From Xanthobacteraceae bacterium (lineage in GTDB: Bacteria; Pseudomonadota; Alphaproteobacteria; Rhizobiales; Xanthobacteraceae): a DNA stretch of 9,252 nucleotides. Under the pieces are notes generated by a model. That model ran no database searches. It was not told the origin of the DNA and saw only the letters and a list, made by a program, of their open reading frames with translations. Below, in pieces: positions 1-6,891 of this stretch. The translations under genes were made by a program, and so were the position numbers. The stretch's first letter is position 1; each line of letters begins with the position of its first letter. The stretch is from positions 1-9,252 of the forward strand of contig JASHXZ010000005.1 of assembly GCA_030043285.1 (NCBI GenBank), given 5' to 3'.

Positions 1-182
1 CGAAATATTCTCCCGACCTGAACCCCATCGAACAGGTCTTCGCCAAGCTCAAACACTTGCTGAGAAAGGCCGAAGCGCGAACCTTCGAGGCCATTTGCCG
101 CGCCCTCGGCAAGATCCTTCAGGCGTTCACTCCAGACCAATGCGCCAACTACTTCGCAAACTCAGGATATAGACGAACCTAA
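1..182 (+). CDS. IS630-family transposase, C-terminal part (cut by window edge)
   Basis: The frame starting at base 3 is open from the window edge to a TAA at 180-182 and gives the last 59 residues of a protein. It begins KYSPDLNPIEQVFAKLK, which is the C-terminal signature of IS630/Tc1-mariner transposases (PYSPDLNPIE). The Glu of NPIE is the third acidic residue of the DDE/DDD catalytic triad, which binds the metal ions used for strand transfer. The catalytic core and DNA-binding domain would lie left of the window, so it cannot be said whether the element is intact. The tail after NPIE (LRKAEARTFEAI and FTPDQCANYF) resembles IS630 members common in Bradyrhizobium and relatives. The gene ends just before a probable element end. 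The family call is firm; the subgroup is not. Confidence 0.88.
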   Translation, partial: KYSPDLNPIEQVFAKLKHLLRKAEARTFEAICRALGKILQAFTPDQCANYFANSGYRRT

Positions 183-197
183 AATCATCATGCTCTA
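183..197. mobile_element. Probable right end of the IS630 element, with TA target
   Basis: Immediately after the transposase stop is a short sequence ending in ATCATGCTCTAG. IS630 elements insert at TA dinucleotides and end a few bases beyond the transposase stop, so the TA at 196-197 is the likely duplicated target. The left end is outside the window, so the terminal inverted repeat cannot be confirmed. The exact boundary is inference. Confidence 0.35.
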
Positions 198-285
198 GTT
201 GGCACAGCGCGCGCGTAGTGTTTATCCTTGCCAGCCAACGGGGAACCGTCGATTTAAAGAACGATTGTTTTGAACCGGCCCTCAC

Positions 286-290
286 GGGAG
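286..290 (+). promoter_or_regulatory. Ribosome binding site that fixes the permease start
   Basis: GGGAG at 286-290 lies 8 bases before the ATG at 299. A longer reading from GTG at 218 has no comparable site. It would add 27 mostly polar residues (containing VDLKNDCFEP) before the first membrane segment. The ATG at 299 is therefore preferred. Confidence 0.65.
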
Positions 291-298
291 CAAACCGC

Positions 299-1357
299 AT
301 GACCAGCCCCTTCGCTGCCCGCGCGGCGGCATCACGGATTTCCGCGTATGGCGGCGTCCTGGTCTTTTTCGCGCTGGCGATCGCTGGTTTGTTTTTTGTC
401 AAATGGTCGCCCTATTACGCGAAGGGATTCCTTGCTGCCCATAATCACTCGCTCGGCGGTTCGATCGTAAGCGGCAAACTGCCGGCCTCGCCGGCAGTCG
501 GTTTGCAGGCCGGTCTTGACTATTCGATCGCCTACATGAAGGCGATCTGGCAAGCGCTGTTGCTGGGCCTCGCCTTGGGGGCCGGACTTGAGACTGCCCT
601 GCCCCGCGCGCCGCTGCACCGGCTTTTTGCCGGCTCCAAGGGTCCGCTGCGCGCCACCGCCTTCGCCATACCCTCGATGATGTGCACGTGTTGCTGCGCT
701 CCGGTCGCGGTCGGCATGATCGAGAGTGGAGTGAGTGCCTCGTCGGCACTCGTTTTTTGGCTCGCCAATCCGGTCCTCAATCCTGCCGCGCTCGTGTTCA
801 TCGGTTTCGTGCTTGGCTGGAAATGGGCGGCGCTCCGACTGATCGTCGGAGTGGCGCTGGTCTTTGTCGTCGGCCATGTGGCGGCGCGATTTGTTTCAGC
901 CGATTGGCGGCCGCGCGGTTTGGCGATGCCACCTGATGACGCCAAGGGGCCATTCCTTGCCGCCTGGGCCAGGGCCTTCTTGCGCCTCGCGGTCCGGCTG
1001 CTGCCGGAATACATCGTGCTGGTTTTTGCCCTCGGCATGACGCGGGCATGGTTCTTCCCGGCCATGACGCCCGATATCGGGCATGCCTTTTGGCTCGCGC
1101 CTGTACTCGCCGCAGCCGGAACGCTGTTCGTCATCCCGACTGCGGGTGAAGTGCCGATCATCCAGGTCCTGCAGCAATTCGGCCTCGGCAGTGCCGGCGC
1201 CGCCGCGCTGCTCATCACCTTGCCGGCGGTCAGTTTGCCTTCGCTTGCCATGTTGGCGCGGACCTTACCCGTGCGTGTCATCATGGTGCTTGGGGTCGGA
1301 ACGTTCGCCTTCGGCTTGATTGCTGCAGGCGCGGCCGTGGCTTTGGGATTTTCGTGA
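299..1357 (+). CDS. DUF318/ArsP-like membrane permease beside the selenium genes
   Basis: The 352-residue protein is strongly hydrophobic, with about eight or nine membrane segments (roughly residues 18-36, 82-104, 121-141, 149-171, 178-198, 232-254, 264-286, 296-318 and 325-348). Residues 125-136 read PSMMCTCCCAPV, followed by a VFWLANPVLNPAAL stretch. The second half carries IPTAGEVPIIQ (279-289). These paired features are typical of the DUF318 permease family (PF03773), which includes the organoarsenical exporter ArsP and the YraQ proteins. Cysteines 129 and 131-133 could bind a soft ligand. In ArsP, cysteines near this region are implicated in handling trivalent organoarsenicals. The substrate here is unknown. 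The gene converges on senB with 46 bases between the stops, so a role in moving a selenium or arsenic compound is plausible but inferred. The start is set by GGGAG at 286-290. A GTG at 218 gives a less likely longer form. Confidence 0.8.
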   Translation: MTSPFAARAAASRISAYGGVLVFFALAIAGLFFVKWSPYYAKGFLAAHNHSLGGSIVSGKLPASPAVGLQAGLDYSIAYMKAIWQALLLGLALGAGLETALPRAPLHRLFAGSKGPLRATAFAIPSMMCTCCCAPVAVGMIESGVSASSALVFWLANPVLNPAALVFIGFVLGWKWAALRLIVGVALVFVVGHVAARFVSADWRPRGLAMPPDDAKGPFLAAWARAFLRLAVRLLPEYIVLVFALGMTRAWFFPAMTPDIGHAFWLAPVLAAAGTLFVIPTAGEVPIIQVLQQFGLGSAGAAALLITLPAVSLPSLAMLARTLPVRVIMVLGVGTFAFGLIAAGAAVALGFS

Positions 1358-1403
1358 CGCCGCGCGGCTAGGACTGAGCGAAGCTGCGCCGGCATGTCCG
1401 ATG

Positions 1404-2366
1404 TCAGGGCTGCACGGATAGCTCGGCCAGCAGCTTTCGCCACGCCGCAATCTCGCGTTCCGGCTTGAACAAGGGCGCGCGGCGCGCAATCGCGCGATGC
1501 AGTTTCGCGACGAACCGGGGATCATCTTCGATTCTTGCCAGCAGTCGCGCCAGCGCCTTTGTGTCGCCCACGGGAAAATAGCCGGGATAGTCGGCCCCCA
1601 AGAGACCGACATTGCCGTCCATGCGGGAGGCCAAAATGGGCACGCCGACGACGACGGCTTCGGAAATGACGTTGGCGCCGCCTTCGCTGAGCGAGGACAA
1701 CACCATCGCATGGCTTCGCTGCAATAGCTGCTGGACAGCCGCGCGCGGGACATCGTCGCGCCAGAGATAGCGAGGGTTGGCCGCCATTTCCGCCTGCGCT
1801 CTGGCGGCCCATTCGGCGCTGTAGGCGTGGCCAATCTGGACGACGCGGATGCGCGAGGTGGCTGGCAACAGCCGTGCCGCTTGCGCCGCGCGCAACGGGT
1901 CTTTCACATCCCGCAGATGACCGATCGCGGCAATGTCGACGTGGTGCCGGCTGGGCTGGCGGGGGCTGGATGGTTTGTGGACCGACTGAAAAATGACGCG
2001 AAGCTTTTTGCGAAACTTTTTTGGCACGACGCGCCAGGCCAAACTGTTTAATGCGACAAGCCTGTCGGCAAGTTCCATCGACCGCAGCGTCGGCTCCGGA
2101 TCCTCGCTTATGTACTGATAGATGTCAGTGCCGCTAAGCTGGAGAATGAGCCGCCGCCCGGGATAGAGCATCTTGAAACGACGTATGGCCTCGGCGCTAC
2201 GCCACGCATGGATGGCAACCATGGCGTCGGCAGACTCGTCGTCATATTGCGTGGCGATGGTCACGCGATGATGCAGCCGCCGCAGAATGCGCGCCCAGCG
2301 CAGTGCCGCGACGGCATTGCCGGTCCGTGTACTCGGGCCCGGCGGAGTGATAACAATAATCTTCAT
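1404..2366 (-). CDS. senB: Glycosyltransferase-like selenosugar synthase SenB
   Basis: The 320-residue protein has a GT-B, GT4-like layout. The N-terminal Rossmann half opens MKIIVITPPGPSTRTGNAVA and continues with ALRWARIL. The C-terminal half has the nucleotide-sugar EX7E motif, Glu228 to Glu236, in SSLSEGGANVISEA, followed by GVPILASRMDGNVGLLG. The opening and the NAVAALRWA segment match the family defined by SenB, which joins selenophosphate to a UDP-sugar to form a selenosugar with loss of the sugar's UDP. The assignment rests on sequence pattern plus immediate neighbours: it is divergent from an EgtB-like gene that is followed by selD. The start codon overlaps that of senA. An AGGA (minus strand, 2381-2378) sits 11 bases upstream as a modest ribosome site. 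An ordinary GT4 glycosyltransferase is the alternative, but it would not explain the company it keeps. Confidence 0.82.
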   Translation of the reverse strand: MKIIVITPPGPSTRTGNAVAALRWARILRRLHHRVTIATQYDDESADAMVAIHAWRSAEAIRRFKMLYPGRRLILQLSGTDIYQYISEDPEPTLRSMELADRLVALNSLAWRVVPKKFRKKLRVIFQSVHKPSSPRQPSRHHVDIAAIGHLRDVKDPLRAAQAARLLPATSRIRVVQIGHAYSAEWAARAQAEMAANPRYLWRDDVPRAAVQQLLQRSHAMVLSSLSEGGANVISEAVVVGVPILASRMDGNVGLLGADYPGYFPVGDTKALARLLARIEDDPRFVAKLHRAIARRAPLFKPEREIAAWRKLLAELSVQP

Positions 2367-2367
2367 G
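2364..2367. other. Shared CATG: overlapping divergent start codons of senB and senA
   Basis: The palindrome CATG reads as ATG on both strands, the senB start at 2366-2364 and the senA start at 2365-2367. The two coding regions therefore overlap by two bases head to head, and each gene's promoter and ribosome site must lie inside the other gene. For senA, GGAG at 2344-2347 is 17 bases away, too far to be a good site. An in-frame GTG at 2347 is an alternative senA start that would lengthen the overlap to 20 bases. A short AT-rich patch (2348-2364) precedes the ATG. Confidence 0.7.
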
Positions 2368-3690
2368 GATCAGGCAATCCTAGAGCGGCCCACCAGCGGT
2401 GCGACCCCCGCGGAATTGGCTTCCCAGCTGCAGCAAACACGCGCGCGAACCGTTCGGCTGACCGAGGCGTTGTCATCAGAACAGTTGATGGGCCTCAAGC
2501 TCGATATCGTCAATCCGGTACTGTGGGAGATCGGTCACGTCGGTTGGTTTCACGAATATTGGACACTACGCCAGAGCCACGGCAAACCGGCGCTTATCGA
2601 TCGCGCCGACGAGCTGTGGAATTCCAGTACGGTGCCGCATGACACGCGCTGGGATCTCGATCTGCCGGATCGCGACGCGATCTTTGCGTATCTGACGGAC
2701 GTTCTCGAACACCAATGCGATCAGCTTACTCGCGCCGAATTTCCCGAGCGCGCCCTTTATTTCTACGAACTTGCGATCCGCCACGAGGACATGCACGTCG
2801 AAGCGCTGACTTACATGCGCGAAACACTTGCCTACCCGCCGCCCCAGCATCTTGGCGATCACGTCTCTACCGCCGCCGGGGCGCTACCGGGCGACGCCGA
2901 CGTGGTCGGCGGCACTTGGCGGCTCGGCGCCACGCGCACTGACGGATTCGTCTTTGACAACGAGAAATGGGCGAACGACTTCGAACTGAGCCCGTTCCGC
3001 ATTGCACGGGCTCCGGTCACCAACCGGGAATTTGCCGCGTTCGTCGAGGCTGGCGGTTACCGCATTCGTGAATTTTGGAGCGATGCCGGTTGGGCCTGGC
3101 GAGAACGCCAGCGTGCCGAGCGCCCGGTATACTGGCAGCCGAAGTCCGATGGCGTATGGACGTGGCGTCGGTACGACCGCACCGAGATCCTCGCTCCGGA
3201 TGCTCCAGTTGTTTTCGTCAATTGGCACGAGGCCGAGGCTTGGTGTCGCTGGGCTCGGCGGCGACTGCCGACTGAGGCAGAGTGGGAGGCGGCGGCGCTT
3301 GGCGAGCCGAGCGCGGATGGCCGCCGGTTGTCCGAGGCGAAGCGGCGCTGGCCGTGGGGCGGCGCCGCACCGACGCGCCAGCATGCCAATCTGGATTTTG
3401 CTTTCGACGCACCGCTTGACGTGGCGGCTTGTCCGCAAGGCGACAGCGCGTTCGGCTGCCGACAAATGGTCGGCAATGTTTGGGAATGGACGGCGTCCGA
3501 CTTCGCGCCATTTGCCGGCTTCGCCGCCGACCCTTACGAAGACTATTCGCAGCCCTGGTTCGGCTCGCGGAAGGTCTTGCGGGGCGGCGCTTGGGCGACC
3601 AGCGCACGTATTGCGCGGCCTGGCTACCGGAATTTCTTTCCGCCCGATCGAAACGACGTGTTTGCCGGCTTCCGCAGCTGCCCTCTCTGA
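2365..3690 (+). CDS. senA: EgtB-like non-haem iron enzyme, selenoneine synthase SenA
   Basis: The 441-residue protein has the two-domain EgtB/OvoA architecture. A DinB-like helical domain (about residues 15-165) supplies the iron ligands: His58 in WEIGHVGW, then His140 and His144 in HEDMHVE, the HX3HXE motif. A formylglycine-generating-enzyme-like (SUMF1) domain runs from about residue 182 (GGTWRLG) to the end, with PVTNREFAAFV, RLPTEAEWE (300-308), GNVWEWT (370-376) and a final FAGFRSCPL. EgtB makes the C-S bond of ergothioneine on hercynine. SenA makes the corresponding C-Se bond using the SenB selenosugar and oxygen. The sequence alone does not separate SenA from EgtB to my eye. Adjacent senB and selD decide for SenA. 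An upstream ATG at 2287 and a GTG at 2347 are in frame, but the conserved region needs neither. selD follows after 74 bases and could be co-transcribed. Confidence 0.84.
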   Translation: MDQAILERPTSGATPAELASQLQQTRARTVRLTEALSSEQLMGLKLDIVNPVLWEIGHVGWFHEYWTLRQSHGKPALIDRADELWNSSTVPHDTRWDLDLPDRDAIFAYLTDVLEHQCDQLTRAEFPERALYFYELAIRHEDMHVEALTYMRETLAYPPPQHLGDHVSTAAGALPGDADVVGGTWRLGATRTDGFVFDNEKWANDFELSPFRIARAPVTNREFAAFVEAGGYRIREFWSDAGWAWRERQRAERPVYWQPKSDGVWTWRRYDRTEILAPDAPVVFVNWHEAEAWCRWARRRLPTEAEWEAAALGEPSADGRRLSEAKRRWPWGGAAPTRQHANLDFAFDAPLDVAACPQGDSAFGCRQMVGNVWEWTASDFAPFAGFAADPYEDYSQPWFGSRKVLRGGAWATSARIARPGYRNFFPPDRNDVFAGFRSCPL

Positions 3691-3752
3691 AATTTGAACC
3701 GCATCGGCGGATCGACTGTGGCAGTGAATATGATCAGGACTATTTCGTCATC

Positions 3753-3758
3753 AGGTGA
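3753..3758 (+). promoter_or_regulatory. Ribosome binding site of selD
   Basis: AGGTGA at 3753-3758 ends 6 bases before the selD ATG at 3765. It is a good match to the anti-Shine-Dalgarno sequence and supports this start, which also places the conserved HGGGCGCK motif at the expected distance from the N-terminus. Confidence 0.65.
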
Positions 3759-3764
3759 GCATCC

Positions 3765-4829
3765 ATGAACGTCCCCGCGGTGAAAGCCCCTACGGTGCCA
3801 TTGACCAGTCTTGCGCATGGCGGCGGCTGCGGCTGCAAGCTCGCACCGGCGGTGTTAGAACAATTGTTGGCCGATCAGCCGCTCGCGGCCCCGTACCGGC
3901 AATTGCTCGTCGGCACCGAGACACCCGACGACGCCGCGGTCTGGCAGCTCGATGACGGGACGTGCGTGATCGCGACCACCGACTTCTTCACGCCGGTTGT
4001 CGATGACCCGTACGACTTCGGGCGCATTGCCGCGACCAATGCGATTTCGGACGTCTATGCCATGGGCGGCAAGCCAATCATGGCGTTGGCAATCCTCGGC
4101 ATGCCGCTCGACAAGATGGCGCCCGAAACGGTGCGCGAAATTCTCAAAGGCGGTGCGGCTGTTTGCGGCTCTGCGGGCATTCCGGTCGCCGGCGGCCACT
4201 CCATCGACTCGCCCGAACCAATCTACGGCCTCGCCGTCATCGGTATTTGCAAGACCGAGGATGTGCGGCGCAAATCCGACATCCGCCCAGGCGACGCATT
4301 GATCCTGACCAAACCTCTTGGCGTCGGCATCTATTCGGCGGCGATCAAAAAGGGAGTGCTGTCGCCCACCGGCTATGCCGACATGATCGCGACGACCACG
4401 CGGCTCAACAAGGTCGGCACCGATTTGGCTAGGGATGCCGACGTTCATGCCATCACCGACGTGACGGGTTTTGGATTGCTGGGACATGCGCTGGAGATGG
4501 CGCGCTGCTCCAAGCTGACGCTCGTCCTTCGCGCCGGCGATTTGCCGTTGCTGCCGGAGGCCGCGAGCCTCGCGCAACAGGGCTTCGTCACCGGTGCTTC
4601 GCTGCGTAATTGGGCGAGCTACGGCAACGACGTGAGCCTGCCGGCGCATATGCCCGACTGGCAGCGCCACCTTTTGACCGATCCTCAAACGTCGGGCGGG
4701 CTTCTGATCTCCTGCGCGCCCGAGCGCGCTGAAGCGATCGTGCGCACCATTGTGGCTGCCGGATATGCGGACGCTCGCGTCATCGGCCACGCCAAGAGCG
4801 GCCCACCGCTGCTTGCCGTCGACGCTTGA
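3765..4829 (+). CDS. selD: Selenophosphate synthetase (selenide, water dikinase)
   Basis: The enzyme makes selenophosphate, the activated selenium donor, from selenide and ATP. The protein has 354 residues, close to E. coli SelD (347). Near the N-terminus, [13 protein letters not shown] aligns with E. coli SHGAGCGCK, placing the catalytic cysteine at Cys22 and the essential lysine at Lys25. The codon is TGC, so this is the cysteine form and not the selenocysteine form. Other family features are [53 protein letters not shown] and [11 protein letters not shown], in the expected order. It follows senA on the same strand. In selenoneine clusters the SelD copy is called SenC and feeds SenB. It could also supply selenocysteine or selenouridine synthesis, but selA, selB and selU are not in the window. 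The identification is very firm. Confidence 0.97.
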   Translation: MNVPAVKAPTVPLTSLAHGGGCGCKLAPAVLEQLLADQPLAAPYRQLLVGTETPDDAAVWQLDDGTCVIATTDFFTPVVDDPYDFGRIAATNAISDVYAMGGKPIMALAILGMPLDKMAPETVREILKGGAAVCGSAGIPVAGGHSIDSPEPIYGLAVIGICKTEDVRRKSDIRPGDALILTKPLGVGIYSAAIKKGVLSPTGYADMIATTTRLNKVGTDLARDADVHAITDVTGFGLLGHALEMARCSKLTLVLRAGDLPLLPEAASLAQQGFVTGASLRNWASYGNDVSLPAHMPDWQRHLLTDPQTSGGLLISCAPERAEAIVRTIVAAGYADARVIGHAKSGPPLLAVDA

Positions 4830-4849
4830 CGTCTGCCGGCGGCGCTTTC

Positions 4850-4877
4850 TTGACATTCGAGGATCGGCGACTAGGTT
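4850..4877 (+). promoter_or_regulatory. Candidate sigma-70 promoter of rpmG
   Basis: A consensus TTGACA (4850-4855) is followed after 16 bases by TAGGTT (4872-4877), a plausible alphaproteobacterial -10. It lies 33 bases before the rpmG ATG and just past the selD stop, so rpmG has its own promoter and need not depend on the selenium genes. Confidence 0.6.
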
Positions 4878-4910
4878 GACGGCACTTAAATCGCTTTTCG
4901 AGGTTCCGCC

Positions 4911-5078
4911 ATGGCTAAAGCCACCACCATCAAGGTCAAGCTGGTATCCAGCGCCGACACCGGCTTCTATTACGTCACGCGCAAGAATTCGCGGACCATG
5001 ACCGACAAACTGGTGAAGAAGAAATACGACCCCGTGGCCAAGAAGCACGTCGAGTTTCGCGAAGCCAAGATCAAGTAA
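4911..5078 (+). CDS. rpmG: 50S ribosomal protein L33 (bL33)
   Basis: The 55-residue basic protein begins [20 protein letters not shown] and ends [10 protein letters not shown], the standard bL33 sequence of alphaproteobacteria. It sits near the E site of the large ribosomal subunit. It has no cysteines, so this is the zinc-free form and not the CXXC form regulated by zinc. GAGG at 4900-4903 is spaced 7 bases from the ATG. The gene appears monocistronic, with a promoter at 4850-4877 and a hairpin at 5105-5130. It is a core gene and marks the edge between the accessory selenium block and conserved chromosome. Confidence 0.97.
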   Translation: MAKATTIKVKLVSSADTGFYYVTRKNSRTMTDKLVKKKYDPVAKKHVEFREAKIK

Positions 5079-5104
5079 CGCGCGCCGGAGCCTTGTTTAA
5101 GCAT

Positions 5105-5130
5105 CATGCCCGGCCCAGCGGCCGGGCGTG
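5105..5130 (+). terminator. Strong hairpin after rpmG, probable terminator
   Basis: Eleven base pairs (5105-5115 with 5120-5130, including one G-T wobble) enclose a four-base CAGC loop, with a core of GCCCGGCC/GGCCGGGC. It begins 27 bases after the rpmG stop. The following tract (GCGTTTC) has only three T residues, so termination may be weak or Rho-assisted. Confidence 0.6.
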
Positions 5131-5507
5131 GCGTTTCAGGCGTCTGAGCCGAAAAGGTGGCCGGGCGGGAACGGCATCATGAGGAGGCCACTCGCACCGC
5201 TCCCGCGCCGGCCGAACCCCACGGACCCAGGAGATGCGGCGGACCTGAGCACTCCGTAGGGTATTGAGCAAAGCCGTACATTTCGCGCCGTCGCGTGAAC
5301 ACGCGCGGCAAATGGTTGTTGTCGCCGGCTTATGTCTGCTTGCCGACAAAATTACCGTAATCCACAGGGAAAGCAATCGCCAAGATTTCGCCAAATTGTC
5401 TGGCCGGGGATAACCAAAACAATTGACCCTAATATTTAACAACTAATAGATGCGCAGCGTTGGCGTACTTCGCCGTCGGTTGCGACACGCCTCGTCGGAT
5501 CGCGCTT
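5131..5507. other. Gene-free region between rpmG and pleD
   Basis: I see no convincing gene here. A 112-codon frame on the minus strand (5442-5104) has an arginine-rich, low-complexity composition and runs into the rpmG terminator. The part from about 5340 to 5455 is clearly richer in A and T than its surroundings. It contains a perfect 11-base palindrome, ATTACCGTAAT (5351-5361), and two copies of CTAATA 14 bases apart (5429-5434 and 5443-5448). TTGACC (5423-5428) could be a -35 element, but no good -10 sits at standard spacing. A regulatory region or small RNA is possible but unproven. Confidence 0.4.
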
Positions 5508-6881
5508 TCAAGCCGCGTCGGGGACGACCCGGTTGCGGCCGTCGCGCTTGGCGCGATAGAGCGCCTGGTCGGCGCGCTTGAGCAGCGCCGCCGCGCTGTC
5601 ATCGCGGCCGCGCACGGCCGCGATCCCGATCGAAATCGTCACCGGGATGCTGCGCGCGCCCTGCTGGATGACAAACGGGTCGGCGGCGATGCGCCGGCGC
5701 AGGCGTTCGGCGACCATGGCGGCAACCGCCATGTCGGTTTCCGGCATCACGATGACGAATTCTTCGCCGCCGTAACGGCAGGCAAGATCGATGCCACGGA
5801 TCGAGCGGCGGATGCGCAGCGCGAACTCGCGCAGCACGTCATCGCCGGCGTCGTGACCATGGCTGTCGTTGATCGCCTTGAAGTAGTCGATGTCGAGCAC
5901 CAGGGCGGTCAGCGGCTTGCCGCGCGATTTGGTCTGGTCGATCAAGGTCGCCAGATGGCTTTCCATGTAGCGGCGATTGAACAGGCCGGTGAGCGCGTCG
6001 GTGATCGCCATCTCGATCGACATCTGCACGCTGTCGCGCAGCCGCTCGGTGTAGCGGCGCCGGCGCACCTGGGTACGGGCGCGCGCCAGCAGCTCGTTCT
6101 TGTCGATCGGGCGCATCAGATAATCGTTCACGCCGATTTCCAGGCCGCGCACCATCCGCGCGGTGTCGTCGGGATCGGTGACGGCCAGGATCGGCGTGTT
6201 GCGTGTGCGCTCGAGCGAGCGGATCTGGCTGCACAGCCGCAGCGCATCGAAGTTTTCCAGTCCCAGCGAAACGATGACGAGGTCGTAATTGCCATCGGCT
6301 GCGCGGAACAAGGCCTGGTTCGGATTAGCCTCGACGTCCACGTCCTGCTCGCTGGCGAGTATCGCGGCGATGCGTTCGTGCGACGAGGCGCGATCGTCGA
6401 CGACGAGCACACGGCCGCCGTGTCCGTCATCGGCGATAGCTTCACGCTCCGGAGATTCGATGCCGATGTCGCGCGAGGTCACCGCCCGCATGCGCAGCTC
6501 GTCGGTGATCATTTTCAGCCGCGCCAACGAGCGGACCCGCGCGATCAGCGCGAAGTCGGATATCGGCTTATTGAGAAAATCGTCGGCGCCGGCTTCGAGC
6601 CCGCGGACGCGGTCGGACGGCTGGTCGAGCGCTGTCACCATGACGACCGGGATGTGGTGGGTGGCCGGATTGGTCTTCAGCCGCCGGCAGGTTTCGAAGC
6701 CGTTGATGACGGGCATCATGGCGTCGAGCAGAACGAGATCACATTCGCCGCGTTCGCAGATGGCGAGCGCCTCTTCGCCGTTCATCGCCGTGATCACGTC
6801 GAAATACTCCGCCGACAGCCGCGCTTCGAGCAGCTTTACGTTGGCCGGAATATCATCGACGACGAGAACGCGAGCGGTCAT
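5508..6881 (-). CDS. pleD: PleD response regulator, diguanylate cyclase (REC-REC-GGDEF)
   Basis: The 457-residue protein makes cyclic di-GMP from two GTP and, in Caulobacter, drives the swarmer-to-stalked transition at the cell pole. REC1 (about residues 3-122) has the acidic pair Asp9/Asp10, phosphoacceptor Asp53 in LLDAMMP, and Lys105 in NKPI. REC2 (about 156-275) is degenerate: the phosphoacceptor position is Ser205 (DLVIVSLG), as expected of an adaptor domain that helps dimerisation. The GGDEF domain (about 290-455) has DALTGLFNRR and active-site GGEEF (371-375). An RGID inhibitory site (362-365) lies five residues before it, so product feedback is likely. A GTG directly before the chosen ATG gives a form one residue longer. 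AAGG at 6893-6890 is 8 bases from the ATG and overlaps the divK stop. This suggests translational coupling. Confidence 0.95.
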   Translation of the reverse strand: MTARVLVVDDIPANVKLLEARLSAEYFDVITAMNGEEALAICERGECDLVLLDAMMPVINGFETCRRLKTNPATHHIPVVMVTALDQPSDRVRGLEAGADDFLNKPISDFALIARVRSLARLKMITDELRMRAVTSRDIGIESPEREAIADDGHGGRVLVVDDRASSHERIAAILASEQDVDVEANPNQALFRAADGNYDLVIVSLGLENFDALRLCSQIRSLERTRNTPILAVTDPDDTARMVRGLEIGVNDYLMRPIDKNELLARARTQVRRRRYTERLRDSVQMSIEMAITDALTGLFNRRYMESHLATLIDQTKSRGKPLTALVLDIDYFKAINDSHGHDAGDDVLREFALRIRRSIRGIDLACRYGGEEFVIVMPETDMAVAAMVAERLRRRIAADPFVIQQGARSIPVTISIGIAAVRGRDDSAAALLKRADQALYRAKRDGRNRVVPDAA

Positions 6882-6891
6882 CACGAATACC

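Noticed and set aside
532..1443. A 303-codon open frame on the minus strand opposite the permease
   Set aside because: It is low-complexity and Ala/Ser/Pro/Thr-rich, without motifs. The plus strand encodes clear membrane segments and has a good ribosome site.
2365..3690. Calling the EgtB-like gene ergothioneine synthase EgtB
   Set aside because: The domains allow it, but egtA, egtC, egtD and egtE are absent, while a SenB-like glycosyltransferase and selD adjoin it. SenA explains the context better.
3855..5048. A 397-codon open frame on the minus strand opposite selD and rpmG
   Set aside because: It spans two firm genes and their promoter and has no recognisable motif. It is an antisense shadow.
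5350..5370. TAATCCACA as a DnaA box or replication origin
   Set aside because: There is a single near-match to TTATCCACA, with no cluster of boxes and no dnaA, parAB or hemE neighbourhood.
5104..5442. A 112-codon minus-strand frame in the rpmG-pleD gap
   Set aside because: It is Arg-rich with no domain and no ribosome site, and it reads through the rpmG terminator hairpin. A neighbouring frame is equally protein-like over part of the stretch, so there is no basis to choose.
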